A program made the position numbers and the translations under genes. Shown here piece by piece: positions 37,591 through 51,300 of a stretch of DNA of 64,000 nucleotides. The notes below the pieces were generated by a model, which saw only the letters and a program-made list of their open reading frames with translations, had not been told where the DNA came from and did no database searches. Source of the stretch: Macropodus opercularis (lineage: Eukaryota > Chordata > Actinopteri > Anabantiformes > Osphronemidae); assembly GCA_030770545.1 (NCBI GenBank), contig CM061107.1, positions 2,878,001 to 2,942,000 on the forward strand. Direction: 5' to 3'. The stretch's first letter is position 1. Each line of letters begins with the position of its first letter.

Positions 37591-39239
37591 TGTGATGACC
37601 ACCAATGAAATTTCAGCTCCACACATTCAGTTTTCAAAATGTTTACTTTAGTCTTTAATAGGACATTATTACATTGTAGAACGGTTATGATACGAGCAGA
37701 TCAAAGGTCGTATAGTCCAGAAATATCAGTATTGGCACCGTGTTTTATCAGTATTGATTTTATTTGACTATTATAGTAGTTAAACAACCCAAGAGTCTAT
37801 GAACACATAAAAGAAAGAAGCAGCCAGTCCCTTATTAATAATGTGAGTAATGTGCTTTATCTCGCCTCCCTAGCATAAAGGAAACTCCACGTTGTTTCCT
37901 GCCGTAATGTCACTTGCACACAGTAATGAGTGTCCTGACTGGCAATCCAAACCTCATTAGCGCAGACGGATGGGGCTAACCTGTCAGCGTAGCATTAAGA
38001 GGCCCATGAAGCGCCACTACTGATAAGTGTGCTGTCGTGATAAACACGACAAGAGATTATTGGTGTACTCTGCACCACTGGGGGGGTCCTGCTGTGTGGC
38101 AGATAACATCCCATCACCTAAACGCACACGCAGACCCATAACGTGTCACGGCAGGCAGCGTTGTGGTGGCGTTGCTGCCCCTCCCCTTTGTCTTGGTTTA
38201 GGTTTCGTTTTGTTCTTCAGTTGTTTGTTTCGGTTGCCTGTGTTAAACAGTGGTTTCCATGCAGATGGTTACCAGAGGTCATTTAGCTGTTGTGTTTCTC
38301 AGCCAACCTGCTTCGGGAGCTTCCAAATCATCAGAGAACTACTAGCTTGTAAACTGTCCTTTATTGGCCTGAGGGAGTAGTCAGGCTTTTTTGCACATCT
38401 GCACTTCTTTCCTGTTAATGCCAGTGCGCTTGGCTCTGCTCGGGTGCAACTGGGGCCACTCACAACTGGCTTTTCATCAACGGGAATACTTGGCACAGAG
38501 GCCAGTGAGGTTTGTTTTTGCCAAGGTGAAGCGAAGCACTTTACGAGCGGGAGTCCATCCGACGTTTGCTGGCACCGAAGCGCTTTCTCTCGCTCTCTGT
38601 AAGAGCTGCCTCAATTTATGCAGTGCAGAAATTAAGTCACAACACATTTGCAGGCATGTTAAACAGGCATTTCCCAAGACAATAAAGGGCCCCGCTCCGT
38701 GTTTATGACAGAGGCGTGGTGGCGGCGTTCAGAGGGATTCCCTTCATGTTGATCTGAGATTAAAGTGACAACAGTTTCAGTGTCTGTGCCCCAGGGGTAG
38801 AAGATAATCAGTTTATAATCAGTCTTCCCAAGAGGAACTAATGTGTGATTACAGTACAACTGGGTTTATACTGTATGAGAAAACACTAATACATTTTGTG
38901 TTGTTGATGCATTTTCCCTTCAATATGTTATCAGCTGACCTGTTGCCGTGTCCAGTCGCTCATGCTCATCCAGTATGCGTTGACTCTACAGAGGCTTCAG
39001 CTGCCACTGGTGCAGATGACGAGGCCTAAACCAGTTGGAGCTGCATTAATATGGTATGAAACCTGAAGCTTCCTTCAGGTAAAGCTGTATCGTAAGCTAC
39101 TATCAAAACTGTAATAACCAGACACGAGCCCAGAATAAGTGCTCGCTTGAAAAAAAAAATCCCATCAGAGTGAGGTTAATCCTTTTCTCTTGCTGCTGTT
39201 GTAGCAGCAGGGGAGCCAGTGTTTGAGATGATTTCTCTT

Positions 39240-39600
39240 CGGCCTCCTCTGCATGAATTCAAATACCGCTGAATTAGGCAATGCATAAATTGCTGGCTGT
39301 GCAGAACAAAGACGAGAGTTTTATTGCTCCCTGTTTTGTAATCAGTCATGCTTGAGGAACTTTAGATGGCCTTGTTCCAAGGTTCGGCAGCCTGCTATAA
39401 AAATCACTGAGTGTTTTTATTGGGATTGGGATTAAGGCTTCTTGCATCAGAATCCTCCTGCACTTTTGCTACAAAACTGCTGCATAATTAAAAAAATCAG
39501 TGATCTGTCGTTGACATGAATAAGGACTTTGATGGAGATAATTGTTTTAACAATATGTCATTGCAAAAATCAAACAAGAATCCACGAAATTCCCTCTGAA
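39240..39600. promoter_or_regulatory. Candidate conserved non-coding element
   Basis: A repeat-free block with CATGAATTCAAATACCGC, GAATTAGGCAATGCATAAATTG, TTTTGTAATCAGTC and GCATAATTAAAAAAATC, which are POU, Cdx and homeodomain-type strings. It lies about 5 kb into the presumed intron after the 34.5-kb first exon. Conservation is unverified. Confidence 0.25.
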
Positions 39601-40275
39601 GTCTGCACCGTCTGACTGAAAACCTCGGTTAGTTTCTTGTCTTGCGTGTATCAGGATAGAAATGTTACATCCTTGAGTTAAGGTGATTGCTCAAGTTTTA
39701 TTAGAGAGAAAAGTCACTGTAAGTCCTACAAGTAGGTGTTTAATGTGCCAGTGAAGTGTCCATCCTCACTGTAGGCATCACGCTTGCAAGGTTTTCCATT
39801 TAATTTCTCTACTGTCTGTGCAGATAAGGCACTTTAAAACTGGGCTCAGAAGAAAAGGCTCATTAGATTTTATGAATTGTTCTTTTAAGCCTTAATAAGA
39901 TTTTAATATTTCCTCCAGCTAGTGCACAGCTCTCATATTAATGCAGCTACTTTCCCTGTTGGAGAATGCCCTAGATTTTGGTCACAGGTCTGGTTTCCAC
40001 AGCAGTGGAGACGCAAGACTGTCTGACAGGGGCAGCAGATTTATGATATTCCCCTGGCTGAAGAAAGGCTTCATATTATGTTATGACTGACTTTTATGTT
40101 ATGGTTACAGATCTCTTTATAGTTTTGCTGGCCTTCTTTGAAGTGTGACTGACAGTAAACCAGGGTTTCTGTTTGAGGAAACTTTTCTGACATCGCATCA
40201 AAACTCCTCATACTGAGAAATTCTTGAAGCGCCATTGACTGCATTAGAAGTGAAATGGCTGTGTTTTTCTTTCAG

Positions 40276-40364
40276 CTGCCTGGTAACTTTACATTATGTG
40301 TGAACGTTGTGGTAGAAACTGGTCTGGCAGTCTGGTGGCGGAAATCGTCATACTACGACTGCAG
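40276..40364 (+). other. Candidate internal exon (89 bases)
   Basis: It is preceded by a strong 3' splice site (GTTTTTCTTTCAG) and followed by a good 5' site (TGCAG|GTGGGT). Two frames are open across it. One has ATG at 40296 (MCERCGRNWSG...) and runs into the candidate exon at 46020, where it stops at 46047. The other has no ATG, covers the whole exon, and continues in frame through all of the 46020 exon for 53 codons. I recognise neither product. It could be a 5' UTR exon or a chance splice pair. Confidence 0.3.
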
Positions 40365-42960
40365 GTGGGTACCCTGCGGTTTGTGGAGGATGCATGTTAG
40401 GAACAGGAAATACAAATGAGTAATGCTAGCAACTGTTTGACGCCGTGATGCTACAGTCGTGACTTTTCCTTTAAATGTCACCTTGCCTTGTCTTGATCAT
40501 CTCATGGTCCTTCACACACACATTTATGGTATTTATAGTGACTGTTTTTTGGTGAGAGAACCTGTCAAATATAGCAGCAGCACTTTTATAATTGTGATGC
40601 TTTTGTTGGATAGTAAATAAAATGTGTGATTAAGAAAGATTAAATCAAGCAGTTTGAACATTTAATCTTAAGAATGAGCAGGTTCTCTGTGAAAAGTGTT
40701 GAAAGAGGAATTTGTTAAGTCCGTAATCTAGCACATAATCACAAAAACGATTTGTGCTTGCAGTGTGATTTTAAAAACCAGCTAAATCCTCCAAAAGGCT
40801 GCAGCGGGGAGGGATAGCATAGCTATGAACACTGCCATTAAACCATTAAAAGCACCGTTATTAACACAACACTTTGAGTTGAGCTTCAATCCTACTTAGC
40901 CCGTATCTGATCAGTTTTATTGTTTTTATGTCTTCTGGAAACCCTACAAGTGCATTTTAAGGCTGGATGGTGCAGATGACGTTTCATCGGTACCTGTTAG
41001 TGTTGCTGGCCAAGTAGAGAGACGGACGACCACGCGCTGGGAGGTCCACAACGCTAAAATCATGCCAAGCGCCTCGAGGCTCGGCAGACTCTGCTGAGCT
41101 GGCAGCCGTGCACATTCCTCATCTGAGCTGTGTCAACGGCAGCCAGTCGTCGGCGCAGCCCAGGTTGAGTCCGTTTTCTACAGATGTGAAAACTGACGCT
41201 GCCTCCTTGGCCCAGTTGCATGTGTCGGCGTGCGAGCGCTGTGTACATGCAGCGTCTCCGTGTGCTGGGTGCAGAGGGCAGGGCTCACGTTTCAGCTTAG
41301 CTGGCCCAGATAGCAGGAAACTCAATAGGCAACGTGTGAGGCAGCCACTCTGTGATGTATGCACTGCTTCCCTACAGTAGAGCACTGGACATTCAGGAAA
41401 GTTACGCGCTACTGTATCACTGCACACAGCGAACTCCTACGATGGCAGCACATGCATGTGTGAACACATCCACAGAGGCTGAGGCCCAGGACCCACGCAG
41501 GCAGCTATTCTTAGGTGTTATCACTCACGGTTTGACACGCCACTACCCTGCAGCACATGTTGCATTAGATACTCAGTGTTTGTACTGTACTCTGCATAGG
41601 GATTAATACAAGGGCACTTACAGCCGATTTCTCACCCAGCCAGCTCCCTGTTTGTACAGCTTTGTCTAAACTGTCTCCATTCAATGTTTAAGGCTCAACA
41701 GTTGTTTGACTTTGTTTAATGTGAGATGGCACCGAGTTGAGCAAGACGCTGCCAACTGACCTGCATTAGTAGATCGGCTTCCGGTAACAAAAGGATGGCT
41801 TGAGGTTATGTAGTGACTGACGGCAATTAGGTGATTGTAGTTCAACCGCACCGACGGACGTTTATACATGTGCTTGACAAGCTCTCACTTTGGTAAATCT
41901 CGCTTTGATTTGTCTGTACCTGCTGCCTGGCACTTTTTTACACGGTTCAGCTAAATGTTCCATAAGTCCATGTTTGTTAGAGCATTTTGATTGCGACTAA
42001 CCTTGTCCAAGGTGTGAAAACGAACAGCCAGAGACATCAGGTGCTCTGGATGGAGGCCCACAGAGACTGATGAGGGTGACAAGCTGGCTGGGCCCCCAGA
42101 AGAGGCTCCAAATGCAGCTTGTGTTCACTCAGTTGTGTCCCTGACCCTTGTTCAGGTTGGACAGGCTCCAGCTGGTCCCCAGAGCGAGCGCGCACTTCTT
42201 TCACATCTGTAGTCCTGTTCTGTGCCAAGGCAGGCAGCGCTGGCCCTGCCGACCTTGTGCTCGTGAAAGAGAGAGACGGTGATGAAGGAATTAGCGTAAC
42301 GACAGTGATGGATGAGGCTTGGACTATGAGTTGTTGCTTATTTGAGGGGGTGTCATGTGAAAGTACGTTGTTTACAGTCCACTGCTTTTGCGCTTCCTGT
42401 GTGTCTGCAGCAGGAATGAGTGTGTGGGCAGACCTTTAACACAGGGGGTTAGCTGACTAAGGGTGACCCCTGGTCTCTGCCCCTGTGCCAAAGTATTTCT
42501 CCTTGATTTGTCCTTATTTTATTATCGTCACACTGTCGATTGACTATAGGAGCAACTTATATGAGTTGTATGTTATGTAATTTAAATGCACCAGCGCTGC
42601 TGAACTGTGTTTCCACGCTCATTTCCGTCCCTGCCCTTACGCGAGTAAAATTCTTCAGAAACGAGTAGCAGTAAATTTCCAGCAAGAGAATAATCGTTTA
42701 TGGAACCACCGCTGTTGGAACGGCCTGTCGCTATGCTTACTGACGAACACGTACAGTACAGACACGGAGAACAGACAACTGTCAGTTCGCAGGCTTGTCT
42801 GTGAGCCTCAGAGCCAGGCTGTCGATCAGGCTGGCGCGTGGGTATACATAATGCATTTGAGTGTGTAGGTTTGGGTTCTATAGCACTGCTTTTTATATAA
42901 ATGCAAAGCTCACTGCAGCACCAGTGACTGAGTCAGAGAGCTGCTTTACTGTAGATTAGA

Positions 42961-43013
42961 GGAAGGAAGGAAATTAGAGAGAGAGGAGGAGGAGAGGGAG
43001 ATGGCGAGAGCAG
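42961..43013 (+). repeat. Purine (GA)-rich tract
   Basis: Fifty-odd bases are almost all purine: GGAAGGAAGGAAA, then GAGA and GGA units. Such tracts can form triplexes or bind GAGA-type factors. No function is inferred. Confidence 0.7.
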
Positions 43014-46000
43014 AAAATGGGTCAGACATCTGAGAGCCTGGCATTCCTCTTTCTACAGTGAGTGTCAAGACATTATCCAGTTGCACCTCTTTTTCTGCTC
43101 GTTTCTCTGTTTACTCTTTTACTCCCCACTTTCCCTGGCTGCGGAAAAGTGAGTTATTATGCTTGGCATGCCTGTGGAGGGAAGGGCCTTGATTTGGACG
43201 TAGCCCAGCTGATCAATCTCCACATTGGATCGGTTACAGCACTGCGTGTGTGAGTGAGAGAGTGTGGGTCTGAATCCATGTAACAGCTAAGCTTTTAAAC
43301 TATGCAAACCAGCAGATCACTCTACAACTAAGACACACTGGATTAAACCCGCGTGGAAATGATTTATTCTGTACACAGAGCTGTGGAGGAACAATGAATT
43401 GGATTAGAGCCGGAATGACCTTTAATGAAATATGTGCTGCATCCACGGGCAACAAAGGCGGAAACATAAAGAAAACGAAGTTTGACTGTAGGGCGCGTCA
43501 GCTGTGAATCCTGAAGGTGCCGCGGTGGACGGGGCACTCGCACACAGATGTGCGCACGTCGACTGACTGATTTACGCTTAAATAACTAAGGCTGCTTTGC
43601 ATAATGTGCCAGCAGATGGATGTCATTCAGCGGGTGGTTTGGCAAAACGTCAGCGAGCCTCCAACATTTCCCGTTTGAGGCCTTTCTTTGGCATCAAGAG
43701 TACTTAGCCCACTTCTGTCTGAAAGTCCCAGTTGTGGACATAACGGCAGAACCTCAAACGTCCCCTCACACACTATTTAGCTCTAAATGCTGCACAGCAA
43801 CAAGTTTTACTCTGAAAAAAAAAAGATGCAAAGAAATCAAATTTGCATTTTGAAGCTCGTGTTGGCTCTCGCAATTCTGAGTTGTGCACTTTGAGGAGGA
43901 TCGATTCGTCCGTACTTCCCTGTCGGCCTGTCCGTCAGCATCGCTGATACATATTCTTCTAGTGTCAAGGTAAAGCACACAGACACACCTCTTACTCTCA
44001 GCTTGACAGCCTCCAAAGCCTGTTGTGTGTTTTGTTGCCCTGGTAGGAACAGACAGACAGGGATTATGTTGGGGCATCTGTCTGGTTCCTCCAGTGTGCA
44101 TTTAGAATCGATGGCCCCTGTTCTCTCTCACGCTATCGTGAGACTGTTAAGACTTTCCTTCTTCCACAAAGAGAGCATAACATTAACGTCAAAGTCCTTT
44201 CATATAGCATATACAATATCTCACTTTCACAACGTTTGAGGCTGTGAGCGGGACGGTGCGTGAACATCCCACGTGACCGTTCCGTTCCCGGTTTGAGTCC
44301 AGCTGGAGGCCTTTTTAGCACCGCGTACACTCCCGCTTCTCTCCCTCGTCTCCTGTCTGCCTGTTCGCTCCCTAAATATCAAGCACCAAAATGCTAATAA
44401 GGAAAATCTTCTACTGCTCGTTTGTTATGTACTGTCTGTTTAGAATAAGTCCAGTGTAGGTGGTTTTGAGTGGCGCCAGCTTTGACCCTGCCTCCAAGCA
44501 GCTGGAGCTTGTATCGCGTATTAACTGTAAAGCTCCCAGAGAGGCCGGACGTTACCTTAGTATATGAATAGGACAGCGTTACTTAAAGACGTGTTCTCCT
44601 AACTTCACCCAACACCTTAGTTATGGAAGATTAATAGTGGTTTAATTTCTAAACAACCTCAAATTCTCAAATCTTACAGATTCAACTATTATCTTACCAC
44701 ATTAGTGGTAATGAGTTTTTCAAGCAAAGCTGATGTTTGCATGTTCATGTGGGTTTATCGATGAAGAAACCTGTAATGTATAGTATGTTGTAATATTCTT
44801 TGCCTCCAACTCTCATACATGAGGGTTTTGAAATTGCTGCCAACAAGCCACAGTGTTCAGGGAAGTTCTGCTGCAAAGTAGGAGCGGCCGGAATACAAAG
44901 GTGAGAATGTTTTAGTGCTTCTTGGCCGACTGTCATCAGATAAAGATCCTTTGAGAGAATGATCTCGTTTGCCAGACACAGACGTTTGTGTTGTTTGTTT
45001 TTGTTAATGGTGGCTGAAAATAACTGTTGTGGACTTGTTGAATGACAGGGACTGAATTGAAAATAGAGCCTTTTAACTGTCACAGCCATTTGCCATTGAC
45101 AAAAGGTAGGCATTCAGCCGCGAGCAGGCGTGTATGTGAACAGATTAGCCGCTCACGATGACACAACAGCTCCACAAACATATAAAAACTGATTTAAATC
45201 AGTTACATATCAGTAGTTTTAATTCATTATTCTCCTTAAAACGAATACCAAATAATGCTGTGATACTGACCTGACAGGTTTTCTCCTCAGCTCTGACTGG
45301 GTTTTTGGTTGAGGCTTCACCTGCACAGGTAAACCGAGCCGACTCGCTCTCTCTGTGCGGCAGCTATGCGTGAGGGCATATGTCACCCTCAGCTTAAAGG
45401 TGTTTGTTGAGGCATGAATTCCCTTTTACTGCCAGCAAACTGACATCCTAGGTTTAAGTGCGAGCGATTTATAATATTAAGTTGACCGAGCTGTCTAGTT
45501 AGTGTAACCTGAAGCTTTTCTTTCTGTGAAGCCACAGGTGTAGAATTGTTAAATGAGATGATTAAAGGAATACCTGCAGTGCATTCCTGAACAGATACCG
45601 TCTGCGTACTCGTGGCCTGTTGAAATGTCGAGCAAGGTTCATATTTTAAACTCCGTTTGATTCCTCCACTCAGCCTAATCCTTAAGTTAGACACTTCATT
45701 TGGCTAAAGGATTAGACAGCTAAGCCTGTTAGTGGTAAGCTGGTCACATGAATCCAACATTGATTTGCATAGACAAGAAAACCTTGCACCTCCTTTGGGG
45801 ATTTTCCTCTCATGAACTCTGGGAGTCTTATGTCATCTCTGACTTGGCGGAACGTGTACGCATCAGTGGCCGTGTGGATTTCCTCGTCTGCAGCTATGCA
45901 TAGGCTCCGGCTAGCTCCTGACTTTTGACTGATTTTTCTCTGTGAAGCTCTGTGGATGTTTCTTTTTCTATTGTTAGCAAAGATATGAGGGCGTCACAGA

Positions 46001-46019
46001 TTATCTGTTGTGATTACAG

Positions 46020-46090
46020 GAGTTCCCTGAGCTTCCTGCAGTGGGATGACAGCTGGGATCAAGTGTATGGAAACAACACTGGCCACCAAG
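46020..46090 (+). other. Candidate internal exon (71 bases)
   Basis: Acceptor TGTTGTGATTACAG has a modest pyrimidine tract; donor CCAAG|GTAAGA is strong. An ATG at 46067 opens a frame (METTLATK) that reaches the donor in phase 0 and could be a translation start late in a 5' UTR exon. An alternative ATG-less frame reads SSLSFLQWDDSWDQVYGNN and continues from the 40276 exon. I do not recognise either. Confidence 0.3.
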
Positions 46091-48350
46091 GTAAGACGTG
46101 TTTTTGGTAAACGGGACAGTCAGTCAGATTTCTTGGCCCGGTTTTGTTTGTCTGTACGTCTTAGCCGAGCTGCAGCAGTCAGCCCGCTGTCAGAAAAGCA
46201 TTATTTTGCCCAGTGTTGAGCTCACACTTCTCCTTTGCCTCACTGACAGCAGCCTTCATGCTCCCTGATGATCCTTCATCATGTTTCATTTTCATGCTCT
46301 GTCTGTGCACTGAGCATTGACAGATGTGCAGCAGGAAAGAGCAGTTGTTGTTCCACTCAGGACCTGTGATCACACACATTCAATTTCAGTTTTTAACGTT
46401 TTCATTTTGATCTGATGGCACTTTGTTTGTATATTTATGTGCATTTGACACACTGTACTGTAGAGTAAACCTGCACTGCATTGTCGACTCTGCAGGCCTC
46501 TAAAAGCATCAGAGCATTTTCCTTTGCACATGTTTCTCCTCTGAATTATACAGTATTTGTAGCCTCATAACTTAAATATTAATTAGCAGCCAGGTCCGAT
46601 CTGCTGCTGTGGTTTATTAAACTGATCTATGCCATTACAAGAAGTTGGAACAGGATCCAAACAAGAACCTTACTGCATCATTGCAGTTCTGGTCGACTCT
46701 TCTCTTGCGGTCTGCGGAACAACTTTATTAGCAGTTAGCCGCTGCATGGATAAAAACTGTAGCTCAGAGGAACGAGAGGCTCCGACACACACATCCCGCC
46801 CTTGTGCTTCTTCGGTGGCAGAGGAGAAGCGGCGCCACTCCCTGCCCATCTGTCACGTCTATCAGGGGAATCGCTTTCCTGTTCTGCTCTTTCTCACACA
46901 CACACACTGAAACGCAGCCGATTAAGCACATTCGCTCCTCGGCACGCAAATACAAACACGCGCACAAATAATCAAACCAACAAATATGTGCAAACATCCA
47001 AACGCTCAAGACAAATCCAAACACACACAGTATCACATGCTGCTATTCATACAAAGGTGATTGGAGTTGAGCTGATATTTATCTGCAGCAGCGACGCTAA
47101 AGCACGACAGGCGAACCGTGCGTGGGCCCGGAGCCAGTAGTTGAATTCCTTCTATTCTCCAGCGGTGCGACTCACCACCTGGCTGGGTAATCCCTGCACG
47201 CAGCTTCGGACGGCTCCCTTAACAAGCTTCACTTTCAGTTAGAGGAAATTCCATTTTGAGATTCAAGCTTTTCACGCCACTAATGCTGAGACTGACATTT
47301 AAACTGCGTGGAGGCTGTCACTATATTGTTGCCGTCTCCTTTTCTGTTTGTGACATTTGAATAAGCATCTTTCTTGGTAATCAATGTACTAACCTAATAA
47401 CCTACCTCCTGGCTCTTGGATGTCTAGACAGGGTGGAGTAGTGGCAATTTAGTCTGCAAAGGATTAATTTAGAACGACAATTACTGAGATGCTACTAAAT
47501 GACATTTCCGAGAAGGCAGAATATTGGCTAATAAATACTTCATGCACCTAAGTCTGGTTGTCTCAGTGCTGTGATAGTCACGTTACGTCTCTTGGCTGGG
47601 TTGAGCGCAGCGTGATGCTGTCACGTATTGGGCCTTCTTATTGTTTTATTTTGGGGAAGTGCTCTCTGTCGTATGCTTTTATTGTAGTGCAGGGTAAACA
47701 AGGTGCTGTAATGCTGGGTTGCAGCATGGCAGGGATAGAGTGGGTGGTATTTTATGAAAGTGTGGTTTCTTGGACAGCTTTCTCATTCAGTGAAAGGAAG
47801 TGGGTTTCGCCTCCACTCAGCAAAGCTCAAAATGTTCCTGTTTTGTAGCTCTCTGATGATCCTCTGCCATTTCAGTCATTTTTGCTGTGACCATATCAAC
47901 ATCTGTGCTAAAGCCGGGCTTTGTTTTGGGGTCGGAGTGAAGGCTCATGCGGAAACGTGCAAACCGCAGTTGGCAGAGAGTAAAAAGTTTGTGGTGACGC
48001 GTTTCCTGGTAATGATTGCTGAGCGTTCAGAGCTGTGTTTGTACTTTAACTGGAGAAGATGAGTGTCGCTAAGATAGAGATTATGTTTGATATTTCAAAG
48101 GGCCAAATGTTTCCCTCATGAACCTGTGTAGGCCTTGTAATTAGCTAAGTCTTATGTGCTGAAGCACAGTTTAAGGCTACGTTGCAGGTCTGTATAAATT
48201 ACATTAATCAGGTAATGATAAGGTAAATCTGAGCTTTACTGTTGTTACAGATGTGGACACAAATGTGAGAACGAGACATTTAACAGCAGCTTGTAAATCA
48301 TGCTGTGCTTCCTGTATGTTTGTCTTTTATTTCAAGTTGCAGTTACTGTT

Positions 48351-48376
48351 ATCAAATTAGTTTATCAAATTAGTCT
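48351..48376 (+). repeat. Short tandem duplication
   Basis: Two adjacent 13-base units, ATCAAATTAGTTT and ATCAAATTAGTCT, differ at one base. Each contains an AATTAG homeodomain-type core. Confidence 0.7.
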
Positions 48377-51300
48377 CATAAATCTTATGCTCACCCCAAA
48401 AAACAAATATTTCTATTTCAGATTCAGCATATTTCAAGTGTCTATAACAAAGCTCACATTTAGATAAATCAAAAGCCATGTTGTAGCAGGAAACTATATC
48501 CAGTCTGGCGGCTACTGATTGTTTTCCCTGAGATGAATTAGTTCTGATGATTTAGGACCAGAAAGTTCTGTGTTCTGTTCCAGTCCAGGCGGTAATTGTT
48601 TGCACACGCTCTGTGTGTGTTAAAACAATGCATCAGTTGTTCACTTTGGATCCAGAAAAACTTTTAAATTATGAACCTTTTTGAAAATCGTTTTCTACTG
48701 GTTCTCGTACTGACTGTTGCACCCAAACACCTCACATGTGTCATTTAGTTCTTGTTAGGTACCTTCACAAAGCTCTATATGGAGCCTGCAGCACATTTTG
48801 CAGCTAACAGGTCGTGTCAGGGTGATCGAGGGCTCTACCCAGTTGCAAGCAAACCTGGGTTGTTTAGTTGAAACGAAGTCCTTTGGTTGTTTGTTTGAGC
48901 ATCTCCAAGCACGGCCACATGAGAACCTGTGTTGAGAACGTTATGTTGTTCGTCTCTAAATAAACTCAAACAGAACGTGACTTATTCTTAACCTGGGTCG
49001 TTTTTGTGTTATAGGAACATTCCCAGCACAGAACGGGATGTTCTTCCTTTGTTTATTTCCTATTTTCTCCTCAAATTTGTTTAACCATAAGCAAGCAAGA
49101 CTATTCGTGCATGACCTGTCACAGACACATTCTGTACTTCAACTGTATATTTGATTGGCTCAAGTTGTGTAGCGATATCAAGCTTCAGAACTGCGTCTAC
49201 AAGAAGTGTTTGTTCTTCAAAGCGTCAGAAATTCATGTCTGAGTCTCACAACACAAGAAAAATACCAAGCTGGGCTTTTCAAATGCAGACATCCATTCAG
49301 AAGGTCTTTAGCAGGCGAAGTACAGGCTGCGCAGCTTTATCGCTCGCCTACAGACCTGACTTTCTTCTCTAAGTGTGTGGTATTCATGCAGTGAGAGCAC
49401 TTTTTGGTCCTTAGACGTGATATGGATTTCAGCCCATGACAGAATGGAAGAAATCAAATGCAGGATTGACGTATTGATTGCACTGCGTGTTGTCAAGAAA
49501 GCTTAAATGTGCACTTTTACTCTGAGCATAATTCACACAATTTTCTCTCTAAGTGGCTCGACCATTTCAACCCATCTTTCACGGCTCTGACTAAGGGTTC
49601 ATTCATGTTACTCATCGCCGGCGTTCCTCATTAGCTACTGTGATTTGCCAGCCACTGCAACAGCTCCTAGACTTGTTTTTACTGCAGTGTTTGCTCAGAG
49701 CCATAGTTTGGCATCCAACTCACTCACTTTGCTCGAGAGGTGTTGATAAGGTGGGCTAGGAAGCAGAGGAAGTTAGATGAGAGTATGTGGACGGAGCAGG
49801 TGCTGAGGTGGCTTGAGGTTACAAGGTCGAGGGGGAGAAGAGGGAGAAAGATGCTAGAGTTAGAAGTAGAGGGAGTCAAGCTGAGAGCTCTGCAAAGTAA
49901 AGTTGTTTTTTAAAGCAGCCAGAGAGGGGGCTGGACTCAGCAGCAGATTTCTGGGGTTTGAAACTATGGTTTCTGTTTTAATTACACTAAGCAGGTGTAG
50001 AACCGCTGGCATACACGCACCGCTCTCAGTGTGCAGTCAGACACCCAGGAGGTGGCTGGACGGAAGCAGAGTGGCGATGTCGGAGTTAGCAGAGGGAGAG
50101 AGAGGGATGACGCAGCAGTGTTTCGCTGACTAGAGATAATGTGGGTGGACGGTCAGTGAATAGAGGAGAAGTCCAAAGAGCCGTAATCAGAAACATGTGG
50201 TGGATTCACTGAAATCCAGCATCTAGCCTGTTTCTGTGAGTGGGAAAATGTATGCGGTTACACAAAACAGAAAACCTTTCGCTTAGGGAAAGGGGACGGG
50301 AATACTGGTCGTTCCTGGAGCTGCTCTGAAATTGGTTTTAGGATAAAACCCTCCTACAGTACCTCACAGCAGGATGTAAAAGTTATTTATGAAGCCTGCT
50401 CGTCTTACTCGCAGCGAGGGAGAACTCTCTGTTTACGACTCTGACAGCTGCAAATTACAAATGGTAGGCGGGCTGCTTTTCTGATAGCTGAGGTTTGTCG
50501 TGTTTGAGGCAGCAACACAGGTTGTGGAAGATAAGGCTGTAGTCTGGGACATTATCATAACCATGTGATCGTTTACTTTGGTAACTCAATATCTATTTCT
50601 CGATGAACTGCCCGTAAAGGTAAAGAATATCTTACCTCCGGTTGTCCTTGAACACATATTTGTCACGATTTCCCAAGTTATGAAAGTTAGGAATTGTCTA
50701 TAAAAAATATATATGTATATAAAGGTTCCGTAACTGTTAGTAAACGTAGGCTCTTGTTACAGTAATATCCCGGAAGTCACTCATTGATTAAAAAAAATAA
50801 ATATCCAAAGCCGTTGTGAATGTTTATTAAAGCTGCATTAACTTACACTGGGCCAGTACTGTTTGATGTAAGTACCATGTTCTTATGTTACATTTTGTCC
50901 CTTTTTCACTTATTGTGTTTCCTCTGACCTCTTCTTAATCTTTCCCTAAGGCAGAGTCCGATGAGGCGCAGAACAGGTGCAGCAGGGAGTTGTATGAACA
51001 AAGATCCTGCTCAAACCCTCGCAACATTACATTTGATATACAGTCCAGTCTGCTGCTGCGCCGCCATTCATGTGGAAAGAGAAAACGGGTTCAAAGCGTC
51101 CAATCCCCTTTTTAATGCTGCTCACTGTGCTGGGGTTCAGTTGTCTAGGATTATAGATACAGTTACCACGTTTGGTGCAGACTAAAACCTGACAGGATCC
51201 TTCTCCTCTGTCTAAGAACAAGAAAAGCTAGATGTGTGCTGCTTTACAACTTTAATGGGTAACACATTCATGTAGCACTGTCCAGAACATCTTTGACTGA

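Noticed and set aside
45291..45328. 38-base micro-exon between TTTCTCCTCAG and ACAG|GTAAAC
   Set aside because: The splice sites look fair, but the length and lack of any coding or synteny support make it likely a chance pair.
46023..46041. SSLSFLQ in the 46020 exon, recalling the ERBB2 extracellular sequence near ORMDL3 in mammals
   Set aside because: Residues on both sides do not match ERBB receptors, and the conserved exon border after SFLQ is not kept. Coincidence.
50952..51114. Acceptor-like CTTTCCCTAAG followed by a 50-codon open frame
   Set aside because: The frame ends in a stop without a usable 5' splice site, and no poly(A) signal pattern or homology supports a last exon.
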